Positions 24,311-36,650 of a stretch of 64,000 nucleotides of DNA are shown here, piece by piece. Each line of letters opens with the position of its first letter. Position 1 is the stretch's first letter. Under the pieces are notes generated by a model. It ran no database searches, was not told the origin of the DNA, and saw nothing but the letters and a program-made list of their open reading frames with translations. The DNA is from Rhinopithecus roxellana (taxonomy: Eukaryota; Chordata; Mammalia; Primates; Cercopithecidae): the NCBI RefSeq assembly GCF_007565055.1, contig NC_044557.1, positions 68,081,095 through 68,145,094 on the forward strand, written 5' to 3'. Both the position numbers and the translations under genes were made by a program.

Positions 24311-25098
24311 CAGATCTCTAGTCTAGACTGTTAATCTCATGTGTTGATATACCATGCCTCTTCATAGCGTTCTATGACACTGTTCTAGATTGTGTTCTCT
24401 TTGCATGGACTTCAATCGGTTTTTTGTTTGTTTGTGTTTTGTTTTTTGCTGTTGTTGTAATTGTTGTTTTTAGACATTAGCTAAAGATGTAGTTCAACCA
24501 ATATCTACTATTTTAAATGTATTATACTAGATAGCCATTAAGGATGCAAAGATAAATAAGACATATTTCTTGCCTTTAGGGAGCTCCCAAGGGAAAAAAT
24601 AATATAATGATAAGAAATAAAACATAGCTAGTAAAATTACTCTATAATGTGTAACTTATATAAGGTGTCTTAAGATCGTGGTACATACTCAGGGTCAATT
24701 TTATAAGGAGAAGGTAAGTTTTGAGAGGTTCTGGGTAGGTTTTCAGTCCCAAATATTTCTCCCATTACCTGTCATGGTATTTCATATTCCGCTATTACCT
24801 AATGGCTTATTTGCGTAATACAAAGCTTTTAGCCTTTCTAGAACACTGAAATATAAATATTCCTGAGGGCACAATCCCAAGCTATTATCACATACACATC
24901 TTCATAGAAGGCAAGTGGGTGGAGGAAATCAAGTGTAGGAAAAGATGTGGCAGACTGCTAGTTGTCTTGGAAGGGTTATAATGGCAAAATCTGTCCATTC
25001 TAAATTATATTATTTGCTGTGTAGATATGCTATAAATTTACTTTTTAAAATAATTTGGTATATTAAAATTGCTTAGAACAAATAGTTGTCACATAATA

Positions 25099-25433
25099 GG
25101 CCAGGTACAGTGGCTCACAGATGTAATCCCAAAGCTTTAGGAGGCTGAGGCAGGAGGATTGCTTGAGGAAAGGAGTTTGAGACCAGCCTGGACAACCTAA
25201 TAAGACCCTGCCTCTATCAAAAAAAATTTTTTTTTAATTACCCAAGCGTAGTCGTGTACACCTCTAGTCCCAGCTACTTGGGAGCTTGAGGCAGGAAGAT
25301 TGCTATACCCAGGAGTTTGAGGCTCCAGTGAGCTGTGATTGCACCACCACACTCCAGCCTGGGTGACAAAGGGTGACTCTGTCTCTAAAGCAAATATACA
25401 AACAAATAAGTTTGAAGTTGGGAAGATGAAGCG
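25099..25433 (+). mobile_element. Old Alu, sense, with extra 3' flank inside its duplication
   Basis: Alu from 'ggccaggtacagtggctcac' to an A-rich tail ending about 25410. Between the tail and the right duplication lies 'tttgaagttgggaagatgaa' plus 'gcg' (25411-25433). The imperfect target duplication is 'gaacaaatagttgtc...' at 25076-25098 and 'gaacaatacttgtc...' at 25434-25455. The extra bases therefore arrived with, or within, the insertion. ORF 25197-25451 (-) is an Alu shadow. Confidence 0.8.
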
Positions 25434-25606
25434 GAACAATACTTGTCGCATAATAATTACTATATAAATGTTAGTTATTATTACTATAATTTCTTAGTAA
25501 TATCTTGCTATGATTTTGTATTTTCAGCAAAAAATCTGAAAATTTTAGTTCCATATTTAAAGTCAAATTAAGTCTGATTATGATCACCCTGAAGCAGTTG
25601 TTAAAC

Positions 25607-25672
25607 ATATATATATGTGTGTGTGTATATGTATATACACACACACATATATACATACACACACACACATAC
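25607..25672. repeat. Alternating TA/TG/CA tract with a perfect hairpin
   Basis: Arms 25610-25629 and 25634-25653 are exact 20-bp reverse complements around a 4-base loop, followed by more CA repeats to 25672. Purine-pyrimidine alternation throughout. Confidence 0.95.
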
Positions 25673-26029
25673 AGTAATGTACCACATAATGCTGTTTTGG
25701 TCAATAACAGACTCCATATACAACAATAGTCTCATAATATTATCATACTATATTTTTCCTGTACCTTTTCTGTATTTAGATATGCTTAAATACATATATA
25801 CTTATCATTGTGTTCTAATTGCCTGCAGTATTTAGTATAGTAACATGTTGTACAGGTTTGTAGCCTAGGAGCAACAAGCTATATCAAATAGCCTAGGTAT
25901 ATAGTAGGCCACCCCATCTAGGTTTGTGTAAGTACACTTTGTGATCTTTGCACAATGACGAAATCACCTAACAATGCATTTCTCAGAACATATCCCTGTC
26001 ATTAAGCAATGTATGACTGTATATAGTTT
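25673..26029 (-). mobile_element. Tigger-type DNA transposon remnant, near full length
   Basis: Starts 'cagtaatgtaccacataatg' and ends 'aagcaatgtatgactgtata'. The ends are inverted relatives of each other, as in a TcMar-type element. Internal landmarks are 'acaggtttgtagcctagg' and 'agtacactttgtgatctttg'. A second copy in the same orientation lies at 35074. The orientation and the exact family name are from memory. Confidence 0.75.
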
Positions 26030-26546
26030 CATAGATTTTTGGAAATTAGTAATCATGATGCTATTCTTAATCAAATGACTTGCATAAGAAACAATACCAG
26101 GGTGGAAATAAATAGGATTGGATTGCAGCATAAGTTATCTCATAATGTGCTAATACATTTCTACATATTTCAATGCATGTGTAAAAATCAATATACAAAT
26201 TTTAGGATACTTTTCTCTAGGCCAGAGAACTGTTTAATCCATTAGGATTTAACAAAAAGTAAGAATTTTTGGAAATGTGGCTGATAAAGTCTAAAGTATC
26301 AAATAGTTTTCTTTCCAATTCTTTATGTTTTATTATTGTTTGTTAATTTTGTTTGGTTTTGAAAAGTTAACATCTACAAACTTCCTAATTGACTGTTAGT
26401 GATTAATTCTTTGCCAGGATTATATAGACTAAACCCTACCATATCACCTATTAAAAATACACAATGAGATTGAAAAAAATATATATTTTGTTCCTTTAAT
26501 GTGTACAATGTCTACATTGTTTCAAGTACAGATAACCTTATAAATA

Positions 26547-26583
26547 AGAAAGAAAGAAAAGGAAGGAGGGAGGGGAGGGGGAA
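26547..26583. repeat. Purine-rich (GA/GGGA) tract
   Basis: A run of GAAA then GGA/GGGA units without pyrimidines. Simple repeat. Confidence 0.85.
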
Positions 26584-27509
26584 AATAAAAACAAACAAAT
26601 GTATTTAAAAAGTTTACAAAGGAACCAAAAGTGATAGTTATTTTGACAGTCTTTGTAATTAATGATTGCTTCTGCAGGCATTCTAGATATTGGATACCAT
26701 TTAGGGTGATAGGATACAATAGTGATAGAGGATCTTGGCTTTGTTTTGTTGCCTCTCTCTATTCTAATGAATGCTACTAGGGCAGGGAGAATGTTAGCAC
26801 CCATATCTTAACTTCCAAATTTGACTAATATCTACCTAGGAGTGGATTTTATAGTGGAATTGGTGGATATTTCCTAACTATATCATTCCTTCCCAACTTA
26901 GATAAATGAACATGTGTCCAAAATTAATATGAGAGAGATTCAGGGATACTTTAAAGTACCAAGGGATTTATCATATGTTTTTGAGCAGGATGGACATTCA
27001 ATCACATCTGTATTAAGAAAAGTAACTTGGTGACAGCAAGCAAGATGGACTTGAAAGAGAAGAAACTGAGGGCATAAGACCATTTAGGGCAATTCAGTCA
27101 TCCAATATTTGATAGCCTGAACTAAAGCAGAGGTTGGAATAAAGCGGAAGGAATGCACTTAAGATTTCCTCTCCCAATTCATAATCCATAAGCTAAAGTG
27201 TACCTGTTGTTTAAGTGAAGTACTTGTAAACGAATATTTCTAATTTCTTTTCCTAACCTTTCCTTTCATTCTGGGAGACCGTTCCCCTTAAATATACTTT
27301 TGTTTTCCTTTTCTCATCTTATTTCTTCTATACTTCCAAAGTCCCAACTGACTAATCAAATTTAGGAAAGAACTCCCTTTCACCTCATACCTTCCTGCAA
27401 ACTTAGTTATTCTTCAAGGCCATATCATTGTTGACTTCCTAAATGCAATCCTTAAATCATCTTCTCTTTGTTGTTGAAAGTAACTTAATCTTAGGAAGGT
27501 GATATGATA

Positions 27510-27715
27510 CAAGACAAAGAGCTTAGTTCTTGAAACTTTGCCTCAGGGCCTGCTTTACAGTGTACTAACTGTGTGACTCTAGACCTTTGCCCCAAGTTAG
27601 TTCATCTGAGAAAAGGAAATTGTAACATATTTCTTCCATTCCAGTATGCTACTTTGAAAATCAAGTGATGTAATGAGTATGAAATTGTAAGCAAAGATAA
27701 TTTTTCAGTGCTTAT
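27510..27715 (+). mobile_element. MIR element, diverged
   Basis: The order 'aagagcttagttcttgaaac', 'tactaactgtgtgactctag' and 'gttagttcatctgagaaaag' matches the MIR core (the 'tagctgtgtgaccttgg' region) with many changes. Confidence 0.7.
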
Positions 27716-27869
27716 TCTTATCAGTCAGCTCTATTTTCTCACCTGTATAAACCACCTAATAGAAGGTCCCATCTGTGTTTTGTAGGGTCAAACGTGATGC
27801 CATCTGTGAAAGCACATTGGAACATATAATATTATATAAATCTTACCAATAAATGAATTTATGCTATTT

Positions 27870-28125
27870 TATTTTATTTATAGAGAAAGGGTCTCACGGT
27901 CACTCAGGCTGTAGTGCAGTGGTGCGATAATAGCTCATTGCAGCCTTGATCTCCTGGGCTCAAGTGATTCTCCCACCTCAGCCTTCCAAGTAGCTGAACT
28001 ACAGGCACATGCCACTATGCCTGGCTAATTTTTTAAAGTTTTTTTAGAGATAGAATCTCTTAAAAAAAAGATCTAAAAAAAGAGAACCTATGTTGTTCAG
28101 GCTGGTCTCAAACTGTATGCTCTTT
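27870..28125 (-). mobile_element. AluJ-like, antisense, degraded and truncated
   Basis: 'agagaaagggtctcacgg' through 'caggctggtctcaaactg' is an old reverse-complement Alu. The right end stops early and an A-rich insertion at 28060-28083 interrupts it. Confidence 0.85.
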
Positions 28126-28700
28126 AAATTATAGTGTTCAGATAGAGTTGGCTACATGGTGTGATAAAGACTAGCTGGAATATAATTACTTTGCAGACAT
28201 ATGGGTTTCTTAAATATTACTTACTAAAAAGTCACCTCATAGTTAAGTCTCCATGAATATAATCACTCTTCAAATTACCTAATATTTATTAAATTAAGCT
28301 TTAATCTATAAATTAAAGATGGGATACATACAATGACCATTTAAGAATTTCAAATCTTAAAGCTTGTTCCTCTGTATTTTATTGAATTTTAAAAACAAAT
28401 AAATTAATAACTTTTAATTACATGCCATTTTATTAATTCTGTTCTTTTTATGACTTTAATTCTGTTTGGGATATACTGAAGGTAAATTTTAGTGCTTTGG
28501 AATTTGAAATTTATTAAGCAGAATTTTAATGTCACATTTCTATATTTAAAATGTTAACTGCATATTACATAGTTTATGTGAGAATTTAGGAAAAATATCT
28601 CCCCAAATCCCATAGATCCCTGAAGTATATTTAGATTCTTGTTATACACATTATCTAATGTTTCTGATAAGCTCTGATTATTATTTTTGATTTATACTAG

Positions 28701-28790
28701 AAGTTACATGGGAAGATCAGCAGAGAAAGGTGAATGGTACAATAAGTGATGACAAACCATTGCCGAAAAAGAAACATCAGTCTGAGCCAG
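28701..28790 (+). CDS. RIMS1: RIM cassette exon (90 nt)
   Basis: Acceptor 'gatttatactag' and donor GCCAG|GTTTGT. With an incoming G it reads E-V-T-W-E-D-Q-Q-R-K-V-N, then GTISDDKPLPKKKHQSEP, and leaves one base: phase 1-1, 30 codons, no stop. The peptide is charged, with a basic P-K-K-K-H cluster after an acidic S-D-D. It is open in only the phase that the upstream exons demand. A second AG at 28702-28703 would give 87 nt and drop one residue; it keeps phase, so a NAGNAG-like minor form is possible. Its function is unknown to me. The peptide character, long open stretch and matching phase argue for a true exon. Confidence 0.82.
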
Positions 28791-29413
28791 GTTTGTCAGA
28801 GTTTGGAAACCATATGGAAAGCATAAGACTACAAGCATTGCATTTCATGCTTTTTAAAATGTGTGTGTTCTTGTTGTACCTCATTTTTCTCATTTTGGTG
28901 TGAACTTGATAGTGTGTAGATTCCATTTAGATTAGAGAGGTAAATACTTTATTTCAAGATTTGTTTAGAAAACTAATTACACATACTTTGGGAAAAATAT
29001 AATTATTTTATTCTTATGACGATTAGTTCTTTAGGGAAAAAATGATTAATTTAAACAGATGGTCATCCACTTTACGTATTTGATTACGTTGACTAAAACT
29101 GAAGTACTTTAATGCAGAGGTACTTGCTTCCCTAAAAAGTACAATAAAAGCTCAATATACTATCTAAAGTTTGTCTTTGTAGGATATTTCTATTATTTAA
29201 CTGCAAATGCTATTGAGATATTTATACCATATATTGGTAATTATTTATTTACAATCTCGGGAGATAAAATATGTTGCCAACCACAAGGAAGAGGGTTAGC
29301 ATAGTATGTGAATTCAATAAGGAGTCTCTTCAAACTGTTAATTCTACCAGTGAATTGAAACAAAGTGTTTTTGTTTACTTCTCCCTTTCTTCTTTTTTTA
29401 TGGAGAGATATGA

Positions 29414-29552
29414 TTAACCCATTTATGCTGGAGGTTGCACAGTTTTTGTGTGTGAAAAATCAGACCTTGGCAATGAACTTAAGCAGTAGGATATAAATAA
29501 TTCCCACAAGCTTAGCATTCCAATTGTGGAACACTAGGCATAAATGGGTTAA
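29414..29552. mobile_element. MER85-like piggyBac MITE
   Basis: A 139-bp block bounded by TTAA at 29414-29417 and 29549-29552. Its ends 'cccatttatgct' and 'aggcataaatggg' are inverted repeats. TTAA duplication with such ends is the piggyBac signature, and size and ends fit MER85 as I remember it. Confidence 0.85.
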
Positions 29553-31479
29553 GTAGAAGACAAACTTGAACCAAGAATAAAATTTAAAAAGGCAAAGTGC
29601 AGAGATAATTGATTAACTAAAAATCCAGTACTACTTTTAATTAGTAATTGGATGAGAATACATTGAATTTTTCATTGAAAATTTAAAAATTCAAATGGAG
29701 TTTTACTAATGATATTATAATTAAAAATATGTTGTGTCTGTAGTAATAAAGTATTTTTATGCGCTGACTCATTTCATGTTAAAGCTCTAAGACCCATATT
29801 TTAAAAGATGTCAATGTAAAAATTAAACTAGTGTTTAACAAGTATTTGTTGCCATCCTGCTGTATTCCAAGCATTTTAGTTGGCACTGACTTATTAGTGT
29901 AGACAAGACAGATAGCAATTACCTGTCTTGCTTATTATATCTGCATATTATGTCTGCAAAAATACATAATTTAAAAATAATTATACTCATGATTAAGCTA
30001 TTACAATTGTAATAAGTGCTTTAAGGAGAATAGGGTGCTTTGAGAAAATGTATCATATAACATAAGTCTGAAGAGCAAAGAAAGATGGCATAGTGAAAAC
30101 TTAATCTGTGAATTATTTTTTAGTAAAACAGTACATACTGAAAATGTAATAAAATAAACTGGAATTCACATTGGGAATTTAAATTTATTCATAAAGTTGG
30201 AAGAAAATAAATTTTTTTCAAATCTTCGGTTAATATCAGTTTATTGGGAAAATAGTGATTAGCTTAATATATTTAAGGATATTTTTAAGTAAACAAGATA
30301 AATATAAAATCAATGTTTTGTTATGATTTATATATCAAAAATTATTACTGTAAACCTCTCCCCTTGCTACATTGTATGATACAGGTTATCCTTGATCATA
30401 AACTATTATTTATTTGTTGTCCACTTTGTCATCATGTCCAATACATGAATATGTTTGTGGCCATATATATCTATGTAAATAAGTTACATTGTATATTAAA
30501 ACACAAAACAATGCAATGTTTAAAAAATATTTTGACATCTCAGAAACACAACATTTTAAAGATCTACTTTAAATATTTTATTTAGTTGAATTTAACTATA
30601 GTGCCTTAATGTCATAGTTTAAAATGATTATAGTTTTTTTTTGTTTTGGCGATTATGTATTTTCCTGTATCCTAGAAAATTGGTCCTGGAAATTGAAACC
30701 CTAAATGTCGTAAGTAAGTATATAATATTGTAAGGCAGTAAAAACAATGTTAAATTTTAGTACTTCATAAATATTCTTATCTGTTTGTTTCTAAAAGGAA
30801 ATTAGGATATTTAAAGAATGTGTTTAATTATGAAAACTTTGGAGTAATAAAATGGGAAGAAAGTAGTAGGATACAGGTATAGCAGATTATATTGCAACAT
30901 GTTTATATGAGCCTATGCTTTACAGAAGACATGTTTGGAATTATTTCTTTTATGTTTAAGTGCATTTATGATATTAATAATCTATTGATTATAAACAGTG
31001 CTTAATATCTAATTTGTATGTGCTGAAATCTAAGAAACCCACTTCAATAAATTGCCAAAGATTCCTCGTCAAAGGGTTGGTTAATTTGGCAAACTTGTGG
31101 GATCAGAAAAACTGTATGGGATTGAGCCCAAACTTGAGATGGAAAGTTGGCTGTGCATCAATAGCATATATTGTTTTCTTTTTCAATTGGTGTTTTATGA
31201 AAATCTATGCCAGAACAATTTATAATGCCTGGGAATTTGCCATTTCTGGAATGTTTACTAGCAGTAAAAATAACACTTGAATTTTTTATTTTAAATGTGA
31301 GACTATAGAACCAAAGAGCTAAATGGCATGACATGGACTAGTAAATGAGTTAACAAGTATTTGGATGAATTTTGAGTACTATGACTAATATCTGCTTTTT
31401 TTAAAGAATAATCTTAGTATTTCTTAACTGGGATGTCTTGAGAGGATTATCAGCAAAAGAAGTGATTTGCTTGCAGTAT

Positions 31480-31784
31480 CTTTTTTTTTAAAAAAAAAAA
31501 AAAACAGAGTTTCACTCTTGTTGCCAGGCTGGAGTGCAATGGTACGATCTTGGCTCACTGCAACCTCCACCTCCTGGTTCAAGCGATTCTCCTGCCTCAG
31601 CCTACCAAGTAGCTGGGATTACAGGCACCTGCCACCACGCCTGGGTAATTTTTGTATTTTTAGTAGAGATGGAGTTTCACCATGTTGGCCAGGATGGTCT
31701 CAAACTCCTGACCTCAGGTGATCCACCCGCCTCGGCCTCCCAAAGTGCTAGAATTATAGGCATGAGCTACGGCGGCCGACCCTA
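31480..31784 (-). mobile_element. Alu (AluS-like), antisense
   Basis: T run changed to a mixed T/A run, then 'cagagtttcactcttgttgc' to 'ggcggccgacc'. The near-identical duplication 'cttgcagtat' (31470-31479) and 'cttgcaatat' (31785-31794) flanks it. The + ORFs 31467-31721 and 31534-31809 are Alu shadows. Confidence 0.95.
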
Positions 31785-33410
31785 CTTGCAATATTTTTAT
31801 CTTAATTGACATCAGTATAGATAAAGATCACTGGGAAATGTAATATTTATCATATTAATATCTTTCATGTGAACATAAAATATATGAATCCTATGCATTA
31901 TTTTAAACCCAAGCTTTTATGAATAATTTTTAGAGTAAATCATTTAATGTCTTCCTCCTGTAGAATGTGGATTAGAAATGTTTAGGCCTTAAAGTTAATA
32001 AAATATTTTGATTGTAAATCAAGGATACATGAGCGTGGATAATCTGTTGTTTATCTTTTCAATAAGCAATCTGATCCCAGATAAGAATATTATGATCTTT
32101 AATAATTCGGTAATATTAAATATTGAAAAAAAGCTTTAAGCAATTGAATTTTATAATTTTTTCTTTCTGCGTTTATCTTTCCTTATAGTAATTAGAAATG
32201 TTTATAAGAGCATATTTCCACATAAAATATTTTAGGCTGATATTTTATTTACCACACAAAAAAGTAGTGGGAAAGCTACCTTAAATTAGAAGTTCTTCAG
32301 GCTTAATGAATGTTTTGGAATTGATACCATTTTGCATATTCTCCAAAATTAGTCTTAGAAACTAATCTTGGACTGACATAGTTCAGAATTTATTTACTTG
32401 GACATATAACTTTAAAATGATTATGAGCTTTGATTTGTTATTTTCTAAGTGTAAGTTATGCTATATCTAGGAAAATCTTGAATTGACACAGCTATTGTTA
32501 TTGTAACTGAAACCATAACGTGCTCTTATCTTGTATCTTATATGGAAAATAACTCTTTTTTTTGCAACTAAACCCTTTGCTGATATACTGTATGATTTTA
32601 CAGTATTTTTGAAAGCTGAAAATATTCAGAGTAACAAATTGTTAATATTTTAATATTTAAACTATAATATTTTAATGTGTACATAAGCCCCTAGATTTGG
32701 CATTATTTGATTTAATTAATGTATTAACCTTTAAATTTTTTCTAACATGGACATTTCCATACTGTGTTCTTTATGGAATTTATAATTATAGTGTAAGTAG
32801 GGGTTTTTTTTGCTTAATTTTAACTTTGAAATTATCTTTAGGAAAAGTAAATATTCAATTAAGTGTTTTGTTAGTGAATTTTATACCGTAAAATTTTTTT
32901 CTTGAGTATTTTGATATTTTGTACTTTTGTTTCTTTTTATTCTTGAATGTTTAAGATTTCTTGAAAGTAGGAAAAATTTATTTTAGTCTAAAGCAGTATT
33001 CCAAATCAGTCTTCTTATTAAGTGCTAGTTTAAGCCATCCAGTCTGGAAAAGGGAATCGGGGTTCTGTTCTTGGTCATTATCAGCAGCTTGATAATTTCT
33101 GGTAATTTCTGAATTGTTGTAAAATAAACATATTTTATTCTTAATGGAAAAAAATGATGTAAGACAAACATGTTTTATATGACAAATCAGGTGGTAGAAT
33201 TTGGAATTAAATACTACTAATATCTTAAGAAGTAAATAACACATTCTTTCATAGTAACCATGAAGTGAAATTTCATGATTTATGAAGTTAATTGCTCATT
33301 TGAAATTAGTTCAGTTTTCTCTGCATATACAGATAAGTTTGTAATACCAAGACTGTTTTTCAGTAACCATCCTTCTTATGATAAACAGCATGCTATAGTT
33401 TGGAAATAAA

Positions 33411-33722
33411 GTGTATTTTATTTTATTTTATTTTTATTTTTGAGACGGGGTCTCACTGTGTCACCCAAGCTGGAGTTTAGTGGCATAACCCCGGCTCACT
33501 GCAAGCTCCACCTCCTGGGTTCATGGCATTCTCCTGCCTCAGCCTCCCATGTAGCTGGGACTACAGGCGCCCACCACCACGCCTGGCTAATTTTTTGTAT
33601 TTTTAATAGAGACAGGTTTTCACCATGTTAGCCAGGATGGTCTCGATCTCCTGACTTCGTGATCCTCCCACCTCAGTCTCCCAAAGTGCTGGGATTATAG
33701 GCGTGAGCCACAGTGCCCGGCC
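33411..33722 (-). mobile_element. Alu (AluS/Y-like), antisense
   Basis: A TTTTA-rich tail is followed by 'gagacggggtctcactgtgt' and the element ends 'cagtgcccggcc'. Flanked by the 10-bp duplication 'tggaaataaa' at 33401-33410 and 33723-33732. Confidence 0.95.
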
Positions 33723-33867
33723 TGGAAATAAATTATTTTAAACTCCCTCAGTACATACTCTCTTTTTTTCTGCATTTAAAAATGTATTACATGTTGGATT
33801 TCAAAGACAAAAATCAAAGAAAAACAGCCTGCCCAAAATAGGAAGGCATTTAAAAGATAACCTTTTT

Positions 33868-34161
33868 AGGCCAGGCACAATGGCTCATTCCTGTAATCCC
33901 AGCATTTCAGGAGGCCAAGGCGGGCAGATCATGAGGTCAGGAGTTTGAGACCAGACTGACCAACATGGTGAAGCCCTGTCTCTACTAAAAATACAAAAAT
34001 TATCTGGGTGTGGTGGCATGCACCTGTAATCCCAGCTACTCAGGAGGCTGAGGCAGGAGAATCGCTTGAACCTGGGAGGCAAAGGTTGCAGTGAGCCAAG
34101 ATCATGCCACTGCAGTCTACCCTGGGTGACAAAGTGAGACTCCTTCTAAAAAAAAAAAAAA
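33868..34161 (+). mobile_element. Alu (AluS-like), sense
   Basis: From 'ggccaggcacaatggctcat' to a poly-A tail. Flanked by a 15-bp duplication starting 'aaaagataacct' at 33852-33866 and 34162-34176, one mismatch. The neighbouring Alu at 33411 is in opposite orientation. Confidence 0.95.
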
Positions 34162-35073
34162 AAAAGATAACCTCTTTATGTAACTATAGTGAATTTTTAA
34201 AAATAGCAAAGTATTTGAAAACAGTATACCTAATTTAATAGATGGCCATTTAATAGGTTGAAATTATTGTAAATGTTCAGTAATTTTATGGTTGTAGACA
34301 AAATTATTGGAAATAATTAGTTTAGAAATGATTACTTCACATCGTTTGGATTGAGAAATTTTTCAAAAAGGTTTTGTCACTGTGGAGATGTTCTAGTTTG
34401 TCATCTGTAAACTTGGTAAGCATTTAGTTTTTATAGGAGACTTCTATTCTGACTTTTGTATCACTGAGACCCTCTTACTAGGTTCTTACTTAGGCTTCTT
34501 TTTTGAAAGGTATCTCTCCTTCCCCCAAAGGAAACATTCTAAGACTCAGCAAGCCCTCACACTATGGTTAGCTTCTAATTATGTTCAAATTCTAAAATAC
34601 ACTTAGAACCTTCATGCTTCTGTTTCATTGTGTCAGGAACCTTGTTAACATAATGCTTGTTTCTATGAGACATAGACATATTTTGTTCAACTACAATTAA
34701 ATCTGGTAACAGTACCAAATGTATGCCTGTTGTAAATGGTGGTAAGTGAGAACATTAGCCAATCAACAGAATTTCAGATAGATATCAAATACCCTTGGTG
34801 CAAACTGCATTTGTGGATAAAGAGGCCCCATGTGTTTGTCTTTTTTAAATTGATTACAGATGATCATTTCTATTTGAACGTGAGATATGTGTTCAGTTGA
34901 AACATAACAATAGTTAAAACAGTATTACATTGGCAAGGGAAGAATTCTTAGTTTGTACAAAATTTTCATAAAAGCTCACATCATATTCTCATGAGCTTAC
35001 TATATTACCAAATATGCTTGATGAAAATGATTTTATACATGCATTAATATCTATATATGCAGATATGTAGATA

Positions 35074-35352
35074 TACAGTCATGTGCCACATAATGATGGT
35101 TCAGTCAAGGATGGATGCCTATATGACAGTGGTCCCATAAGATTATAATATTGTATTTTTACTGTATCTTTTCTATGTTTGGATATACAAAATATAATTG
35201 TGTCACAGTTGCCTAAAGTATTGAATAGAATAACATTCTGTACAGGTTTGTAGCCTAGGCAACACAGGACTATATCATAGCCTGGGTGTGTAGTAGGGTA
35301 TACCATGTAGGTTTGTATAAGCACACTATATGATACACAATAATGAAATCAC
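35074..35352 (-). mobile_element. Tigger-type DNA transposon remnant, truncated
   Basis: 'cagtcatgtgccacataatg' to 'tacacaataatgaaatcac'. Same family and orientation as 25673-26029, including 'gtacaggtttgtagcctagg', but the right terminal part (about 50 bp) is missing. Confidence 0.75.
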
Positions 35353-36518
35353 ACCCATCTTGCTTTTTATATTAAATAGTTTGCAACTTGATGGTATCTT
35401 AAATTTTAAAATATTTGTTGTAAAATAATTTACCATAAGTGATGAAATAGTGCTTATGAGTTTATTCAGTATAATTTATGTGTCTTTGATTTCATTGTAA
35501 TTTATGAAAATATTTTATTTTGTATGATGGAATGAACAAAAAACGCTGTACTTGTTTTTGTTTTTACAAAGAAATTCTTTATATTTTCTAAAACAAAGAT
35601 CCAGCCATAATTGTGATAGTACCTGGGCACCTAGAAGAGGGAATACTGTTACTATCCTTAATCAGTCTTAACCGGTTATTGATTAGATGAAAAGTTGAGT
35701 TTATTAGTTATAGAAGAGTCTGGTAACTGGTTATTGGATAAATGAAAAAGAAAGAGTTCTCATTAGAACCCTTCATTAACTACACTAAAAAGTAGAATAT
35801 TTGACTGTGGCATGGTAATGAGAAATATGGGAGAAGTAGAGGGGATGCTTTTAGCTTCTTTCAAGGTTCACCGAAGTCTCCTAGTCATTATAATACTATA
35901 TGCAAAATAAGTACTTGTTGCATATTATCATTTGCCTAAGACATGGCTGCTTAAGTAAGGTAGTTGACTATATGTTTCTCTTTTAAAATGAGGCTGTTTA
36001 AATGCAATAGTACATAATAAAAGTATAACCACAGGAAATCCAAAAAACCAAAAATATATTAAATGTATATGATACAACTATATGTATATATTGAGATTTT
36101 ATGTATTACATTAATTTTTATTTGCTAAAGTTATATTTTTATGTAAGCTTAGTTATGGACTCATTAATGGATCATATTCAGATAAACTATGGCAAATGAC
36201 TTAATTGATACTTTTAGTTAGTAGTGAAATCATTTTCAAAATATTTCATTTTCATCCCCTTATTGGTCATATAAATTTTGTACTTCCTGAAAAAAAGTTT
36301 TTTATTGACTCTAAGATAAGTTTTGCCATATTCCTTACAAGAATGAAAGCATTGGTGAATTACTTGACAGTTGCAGAATGTGCCACTTTGAAAAAAATGT
36401 TTCTAATTAAATACTATATAATAAAATGTCCAGTTCAGGCGTCACCATGAGGAATTATTTTTTCTTCTTTGACTTTGTATTTTACATGTTTTTATTGGGT
36501 CATATAGTATCTAGTACA

Positions 36519-36650
36519 AAGAAAATTGACCTGGTAATCAGGAGACCCCTGTTCTATTTCTGGCTCTGCAACTGAACTTGTTTTTTATCATTGGGTAAGT
36601 CACTGGAACTATGTGTGCCTCTGTTACTCACTAAAATTAATTAATGAGTG
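36519..36650 (+). mobile_element. MIR element, diverged
   Basis: 'gacctggtaatcaggagacc', 'tggctctgcaactgaacttg' and 'gggtaagtcactggaactat' follow the MIR core order. Confidence 0.7.

Larger units (their letters stand above)
21623..28700 (+). other. Intron between the 21578 and 28701 cassettes
   Basis: Seven kb with an Alu fragment, an Alu with extra 3' sequence, a degraded AluJ, a Tigger-like element, a MIR, a perfect AT/CA hairpin, and a long old repeat around 22990-24060. No other exon recognised; stretches 21640-22350, 24060-25090, 26040-27500 and 28130-28690 show no gene. Confidence 0.75.

Noticed and set aside
30676..30709. 34-nt segment between 'gtatcctag' and GTAAGT
   Set aside because: It contains a TAA in the required phase and its length is not a multiple of three.
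31467..31809. Overlapping + ORFs with Alu-type peptide
   Set aside because: Typical antisense-Alu translation, with no splice or start context.
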